A DNA stretch of 64,000 nucleotides from Aurelia coerulea (lineage: Eukaryota; Cnidaria; Scyphozoa; Semaeostomeae; Ulmaridae), in contig CM076951.1 in the NCBI GenBank assembly GCA_039566865.1, forward strand, positions 17,989,484-18,053,483, read 5' to 3'. The stretch's first letter is position 1, and the number at the start of each line of letters is the position of its first letter. The position numbers and the translations under genes are program-made. This document shows, one piece after another, positions 59,092 to 64,000 of this stretch. The notes under the pieces were generated by a model. That model ran no database searches, was not told where the DNA came from, and saw nothing but the letters and a program-made list of their open reading frames with translations.

Positions 59092-59379
59092 CAGTGCCGG
59101 AGCCACGGGGGGGGGGGGGGGAATGGGGGGGACAATTCCCCCCACTATTCTCTGAGGTCACTCTTCCAATTCGTCTAAATCCGTTGAGAAAATGTCTTAG
59201 GAGGGGTTAGGTAGGTATCTTTAGAGCTTGATAGCCAAAGAAGGGTGTTTCCTTAGGGCAAAAAGAGCGTTTCTTGAGCATAAAAAGGGCGTGGTCCTGA
59301 AAATTTTCCTGGGGGCTTCGCCCACAGACACCCATCTTCCTTCGTCCCCTCCACTTTTTTGAGGCTGGTGCCGCCACTG
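59092..59379. repeat. hAT-type MITE
   Basis: Ends CAGTGCCGGAGCCACG and TGGTGCCGCCACTG, flanked by the perfect 8-bp AGTTAGAG (59084-59091, 59380-59387). It is inserted into one arm of an older inverted repeat (about 59045-59091 against 59505-59550). The interior has a long G run at 59108. Confidence 0.88.
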
Positions 59380-60196
59380 AGTTAGAGGCGAACAGGATTT
59401 TCCAGCCTCGTTCCCAGGCCCACCATTGTCTTCCTTATAGGTCATTGATGTTCAGTACTGATGTAAGAAGCTGGCCCTAGGAACCAGGTTGAGGATTTTC
59501 CTTTTTGCCTCTAACTCATCCACAATAGTAAAGTCTGCACGCAAGGTATGCAGCATAGGGCTCAAATCTCTCAAATCTTTATAAAGGTGGGTGTAAAATT
59601 CTATGCAATATTTCTTCGAATTAAATGACTTGAAATAAACTTATGGTACTTTGCTGTTAATCTGCCTTGGAAATTTTCAGATGTTTTGACTTTTTGTGAA
59701 AGATGTTTTGACAATTTAATTATTTTTGAAAAAAATCATGAAAGATTTTGAAAAAGTTTAAATCATCGTAAATCCTAAACCAATGGAGGGAAAATTATTT
59801 ATTCTGCAAGGAAAGCATAGTTTATGAAGGTCTACAATATGGTGGCAAGCAGGAATCTGTAGCATTTCTGGTTTAGGATTTAGACATTTGATGACGTAAT
59901 AGCCTCAAATTTAATAAATGCCACCATTTTGAAACTATGTTCAACAGCAGATGTACAATAACGAGCCCTAAGTTTCTTCCAAGCCATTTATTTCAAAGAA
60001 AACTGTTACTGATTTTTACATCGACCCTTTTAACGATTTGAGCCCTATGTTTATGCATAGCAGAACTTTAACTATTTCAAACACAACATGAACACAGTCT
60101 AAATTTTGCAAAATTTTCTTCCACAAAAAAAGGTTGTGTGACAATGAATTTAAGTATCAAAACAGTACTCCAAAATGTCCCTGTATGCTCGATAAG

Positions 60197-60248
60197 GCTA
60201 GCCTGTGTTTCAGACCAGACCATGGATTGGAGTCTGGAACACGGGCTA
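60197..60248. repeat. Short hairpin
   Basis: CTAGCCTGTGTTTCAGAC pairs imperfectly with GTCTGGAACACGGGCTAG around an 8-12 bp loop. In Ginger intron 1. Confidence 0.6.
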
Positions 60249-60789
60249 GATAAGGCTTGCACGGTGACCCAACCTCGTCCCCAGGCCCTTTAGTCATGTT
60301 GACGTTGAGCCTCACTTTGGCGAGTAAATCAAAGAAAGAAGTGCTTTCCCAGATATAGCTTATCATATAAATGTTTGTGAATGATATTAGTAATTTTGTG
60401 ATTTTGTAACAGGCTCTATAACAATGCCAAGTCCCAGTATATACCTCCAATGTATTACCAAGATACCCCCCCCCCCCAGAAATCTTGTTTAGCTGTGCTA
60501 CATTCGCTTATAAATATCGCTTACCTTCCAATGAATACTTTGAGGCATATCGGCGCAGACTTCTCCTTTTTGTTGCAGTGTTGCAGTCCTCTGGATAGAA
60601 GACTTTTCCCTTGCTATCATCCTTCTTCTTCTTGAGAAAAGTGAAGACATCCCTCATCAGTTTGAAGTCGTCTTCCATACATTTCAATATGTTATCAGAA
60701 TCGTTTTCGTTGACTTTTTCCTTCTCTTTCGATTCTGCAGGGTCTTCCATGTTATTCTCCGAACTCATCCTTTCTCGATCCAAACTCAT

Positions 60790-61319
60790 CGTTTCTCAAT
60801 CAAGCTCGCTTGCGTCCGCCTTGATATGATTAATCATGCCCAAAAAATTCCTAATAACTGTAATGTAGATAGCCGAAGGCTAAGATTCTTTGGAAACTGC
60901 TACCAAAAATATTACTAAGGAGATGAGACACAGAGATGTGTGTGGTGTTGGAAATAGGTTCGCTAATATTGCGTGTCGTATCTATCTTTTATGTTGCAAT
61001 TGTAATTAGTGTCCGTCTCATGTTTCCGTAGCAGACACATTTCACTATAATTAGAGCTGCCGCGCCTGTATGTTCAGTTCAGAATCAAGGAATTCGTCAC
61101 GTTTGTTGATTAACGTACTGCAGAGTTCATTTAGTGAAGACATTTTCGAGTTTACACCGGAAAGGTCTCCAGCAATTAGCATGCGCCGACGTGTATCCTG
61201 TTTTTCGTAAGCTGATTTTTCAGAATTTAACTATTGTGTTTGGTATACTTTTACACGAGTTTCTTGATTGTAAGAGTTAGAGTTAACGCACGATTTGATA
61301 AGACCTAATAAGGGTACAC
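60790..61319. other. Upstream flank of the Ginger gene
   Basis: Should contain its promoter and the element's right end. I searched by eye for a match to the 41.7-41.8-kb flank and saw none, so the end is undefined. Confidence 0.4.
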
Positions 61320-61650
61320 GCATTTTTGATAAGAATCTCAGAATTTTGAACAGTACTGAAAGTCTCTTGAAGTTATCAGATTTTGAGTATTCGGCGTTTC
61401 TTACCAGTTTCTAATGGTTCCATAACAATCTTTATATTCAGTACCTGTTCCCCCGCGTGAACGTTCCAAAATGTCTTTTGAAGCCTGTCCAATTGTTACG
61501 CATTATTCCAGTACAGAAATCATACAGTAAGCTAATAAAGTAAACATGTTTAAAGGATTTCCATTTTCAAAATATACAGTTTCTTTAATTATATTTTCCC
61601 AGTATACTGAAGTTTCTTAATTGTTTGGCGATCTGAATTGATTTTCTTTC
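61320..61650 (+). repeat. Dispersed repeat copy
   Basis: Parallels 38030-38300: TTATCAGATTTTGAGTA, GGTTCCATAACAATCTT and CCAGTACTG-like phrases in the same order. Confidence 0.6.
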
Positions 61651-61747
61651 TTCTGCAAAGATCTTAAAAGATAGTTAAAAAATTGAGTAATTCGTTGGTT
61701 ACTGTCAGGTTGTGTGCTTAAAATTAGTCTAAACTTTCTTTCAACCA

Positions 61748-62029
61748 GCTACTCTCGAGTACCGAATAATCGCCCCAGCCCGATTAATTTTTTTGAAATC
61801 TCTTCCAACCCCCCTTTTAATAATTCTTGAAAAATTTAAATGACAGTAAACATAATTTTTGAATAGATGAAAAATACGTATATAACTAAGAAAAGAACCA
61901 TTTTCAATGTTCCCAACCCCCAATGGTTCCAATCTCCCCCCGATTGTTCCAGCCCCCGATTATTACATTGAATCATTTGTAACCCCTTTCGATCATTCTG
62001 ATCCCCCATTTATTTGGTACTCGAGGGGA
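61748..62029. repeat. MITE with 8-bp TSD
   Basis: TTCAACCA flanks both sides (61740-61747, 62030-62037). Inner ends share CTCGAGTACC. The interior is rich in CCCC(G/C)GATT phrases. hAT-like by TSD length only. Confidence 0.55.
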
Positions 62030-62037
62030 TTCAACCA

Positions 62038-63021
62038 CCTCTTAATAATACTTATAGTACTCCTTGTTTACTACTGCAACGATAATTACCCCGTATCATA
62101 AAGGCATTAGAGAGCTTAAGCAAACACGACCGCAGAGAATAATACGGTCTTCGTGGATTTTTTTTCCATCTGCGCAAGCGCTGTAAAGGTCATTCCCAGG
62201 AATCACGCCGTCTTTCCAACTCCGACAACGCGAAATGAGGTGAAATGAGGTTCTGGCAAAAACGTGCAAGAATCAAACATCTCTGGCCCAAAGGGAAAGC
62301 CAAAAAGAGGGTAAGTGAGGGCAGGTTGCTATAATGGCATAGTTTATGCTTGAATTTTGATCATCTTAAGATTTGCTAGGTACAGAGCCTCGTCCATCGA
62401 GGGCTTGTGGCTGTGCTGGTTAGGCCAAGAAGGCCACCGGCCGGGAGTGCCAAGCCAACAAGGTTCTCTTCTGAAATACCATCAACAACCCATGATACTT
62501 TTTTAAGGGAATGGACAACACTGAAAGACTCACGTCTAAGGCTCCAGAATTGATAAATTGGATAGCACAGTGTTGCAATTACGTATTTCCTCTGTTTTTC
62601 AATTAAATCAAAGGGAGGTAAAACAATCTAACTAATAATATGATCACTATCCTATGCTTGTTCACCTCAAAGAAGAGAATGCTTCCACTCCGATAAAATA
62701 ACACAATGACTTGTCTATTTTTCACATTTAACCTGCTAGATGTATATGCAATGCAAATGCGGTTGGTAGTATTAGATATTAGATAAATTAAAACTACAAC
62801 TTTAATTTGGCATTATGCAACCCTACTACTGCTAATGATTGATGTCATGTTTTAATATAGACCACTTTCAGTGTAGTGGAGAATTCTGTTTCAATATTTT
62901 GTTGTATTGAATTTTCTTTGCAAGCCAGTTTGCTGTTTCTCTAGTTTCTTTCATTTGAACAATTTTTAATAATTTTATGCCAGAATCATAGACCTGACAC
63001 CAGTTACTTTCATTTTTGTAG
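62038..63021 (+). other. Upstream region and possible 5' UTR intron of the Myb/SANT gene
   Basis: A good donor (AGAGG|GTAAGT at 62311) and the acceptor TTTTTGTAG|AAG at 63021 could bound an intron of ~0.7 kb. The frame upstream of the donor does not join the CDS, so the first exon would be non-coding. No other gene seen. Confidence 0.4.
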
Positions 63022-63028
63022 AAGCCCG

Positions 63029-63751
63029 ATGATTTGGACTGATGAAAAAGATACAATTCTTGGTAGAGAACTTCTGCTTGCTGATCCATTCCAGTTTAAG
63101 GAAAAAACCCGGGAAAGAGGCCAAGGGTGGCAGGCTATTGCAGACAAGCTTAACAATATAACTGAAACATCATTTTCGGTGTCAGCTAGAGCTGTCAGGG
63201 AGAGATTTACCCTTTTGCAGAGTAGATGGAAGAAGAAGGAGAGAATGGAATTGAATGGCAGTGGCATTTCGCCAGAGGTTACAGAGCTAGATATTTTGCT
63301 CGAGGAAATTATCTTAAAAATTAAAGAACACGAGAGGACCTTTGATAAAAAGAACGAGAAGCAAGAGCAAGAAAAAGAGGCTGCCCAAGACATGCGTCAA
63401 GCAGCAATGGAAACCTTTCAGGAAACAAAAAAAAGAAAGAATGCAGATGATGGTGAAAGTAAGAAAAAAAGTAGAGCAAGTGGTAGTGAAACAGTGCAGT
63501 TTCTAAGAGAAAAAATGAAGGATGAATATGAAATGAGGCAAAAGGAATTAGAACTTAAACGTTTAGATCAGGAAAAACAGGCTGAACAGCAGAAACAAGC
63601 ACTGGAGCAGAACAATAACATGATGCAACTATTACAACAGTCTATGCAACAAGGTCAGCAGCAAATGCAGCAAATGCAGTTAACATTCATGCAAAACCAA
63701 CAGGCACAATCACAAGCCTTCCTATCAATCATTGAAAAGTTATCAAAATAG
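63029..63751 (+). CDS. Myb/SANT-like DNA-binding protein with Gln-rich coiled coil
   Basis: 240 residues, ATG seven bases after a splice acceptor. Residues about 1-75 have the spaced aromatic/Trp pattern of a Myb/SANT-like domain: MIWTDEKDTILGRELL, RGQGWQAIADKLNNI, SARAVRERFTLLQSRWKKK. Residues 100-240 are a long charged helix that becomes Gln/Met-rich (QQSMQQGQQQMQQM). Proteins of this layout are multi-copy in cnidarian genomes and often accompany DNA transposons (for example Harbinger-type second proteins), though that role is only inferred here. Intact, not disrupted. Confidence 0.65.
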   Translation: MIWTDEKDTILGRELLLADPFQFKEKTRERGQGWQAIADKLNNITETSFSVSARAVRERFTLLQSRWKKKERMELNGSGISPEVTELDILLEEIILKIKEHERTFDKKNEKQEQEKEAAQDMRQAAMETFQETKKRKNADDGESKKKSRASGSETVQFLREKMKDEYEMRQKELELKRLDQEKQAEQQKQALEQNNNMMQLLQQSMQQGQQQMQQMQLTFMQNQQAQSQAFLSIIEKLSK

Positions 63752-64000
63752 CTCCTATGTGTCCTATGTGATGACATTTATTTCACCTTGAAATATATTT
63801 TGTGTTTGATTGAAATTTAGTTTTGGGTTATTCAATTATGATGCCCAGTTAGTTGAGTTACCACTTGCAATGGAGGTTTAAGATTTTGTTCAAAGTAGAT
63901 GCAGAAAGACTCAAAAATGTCCTCTACTGTTATTAAATTTCATAATTATGGACTTAAGGAATGCAATTCCTGAAATTTGGGTTAAAGGGGACCTATGAAA

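Larger units (their letters stand above)
42007..60789 (-). pseudogene. Ginger1-type transposase: integrase, GPY/F, Ulp1 protease and PHD finger (16 exons, interrupted)
   Basis: Exons, high to low: 60789-60525, 59000-58789, 57676-57611, 56982-56784 joined to 53472-53438, 53041-52935, 51993-51801, 50496-49200, 48982-48864, 48245-48195, 47961-47884, 47235-47167, 46914-46826, 45882-45765, 45191-45086, 44730-44672, 42564-42007. With the foldback and one TSD copy removed the sum is 3621 bases (1206 residues), all junctions in phase. Domains in order: HHCC zinc finger (FHDSGIGGHGG, FCQKC); integrase core (MLGIDLMGSYP, VLTDQGREFANE, YHPQTNGLDERTNQ); GPY/F (KSWSGPHIIREV); a ~270-residue acidic linker; Ulp1/C48 protease (NHWNLI, HPKQRDSYNCGIF); PHD finger (WCRVCG, SCVSCQRWIHNKC, FECASC); and a cysteine-containing C-terminus. 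No RT and no LTR. Ginger1 elements are known for integrase plus such accessory domains. The copy is inactivated by a 3.3-kb insertion in the core. Element ends were not found. Confidence 0.85.

Noticed and set aside
1..64000. tRNA or rRNA genes
   Set aside because: No cloverleaf with box A/B elements or conserved rRNA stretch was noticed on either strand; a covariance-model scan would be needed to exclude a tRNA-derived SINE.

Overview
The window looks like a heavily transposon-loaded stretch of a cnidarian genome, probably an anthozoan (sea anemone or stony coral). This is inferred from AT-rich DNA, GT-AG spliced genes and the mix of families recognised (Kolobok, Ginger1, IS3EU-like integrase, RING-tailed mobile ORF, P2X7-C-like zinc module, foldback MITEs). 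No single-copy host gene is convincingly present. Nearly everything can be assigned to nested mobile elements, several with exact ends and target-site duplications (TSDs).

Layout. (1) 1-1501: a small foldback and the C-terminal half of a decayed RecQ-like helicase (minus). (2) 1502-22731: element A, 21.2 kb, with ~770-bp terminal inverted repeats and a 9-bp TSD. It encodes a broken transposase-like protein with a C-terminal RING finger (plus) and a ubiquitin-like/RG-rich gene (minus). Nested in it at 11158-20637 is a Kolobok element (TTAA TSD) with an apparently intact 9-exon THAP transposase and a convergent second gene with a P2X7-C-like zinc module. (3) 23859-32424: element C, with 6-bp TSD, an intact HECT E3-like ORF and a convergent intact HTH/DDE integrase ORF (IS3EU-like). 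It sits inside a mariner-type repeat whose uninterrupted relative is at 58 kb. (4) 32.9-41.7 kb: repeats, a frame-shifted C2HC-finger pseudogene, a 51-bp satellite, foldbacks and a LINE tail. (5) 42.0-60.8 kb, minus strand: one 16-exon Ginger1-type gene encoding HHCC zinc finger, integrase, GPY/F, Ulp1-like protease and PHD finger. Every exon junction keeps phase, giving 1206 codons. It is interrupted by a 3.3-kb foldback in the integrase core, and its introns hold further MITEs and a LINE fragment. (6) 61-64 kb: MITEs and a Myb/SANT-like coiled-coil gene.

Theme. Three different autonomous DNA transposons here carry a ubiquitin- or SUMO-pathway module (RING plus ubiquitin-like; HECT; Ulp1), and the fourth (Kolobok) carries a cysteine-rich zinc module. 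Elements A, B and C have two genes, with the accessory gene facing the transposase gene; in the Ginger1 gene the modules are fused in one polypeptide. Coordinates of exons were read by eye from splice signals and phase; there was no transcript or database evidence.
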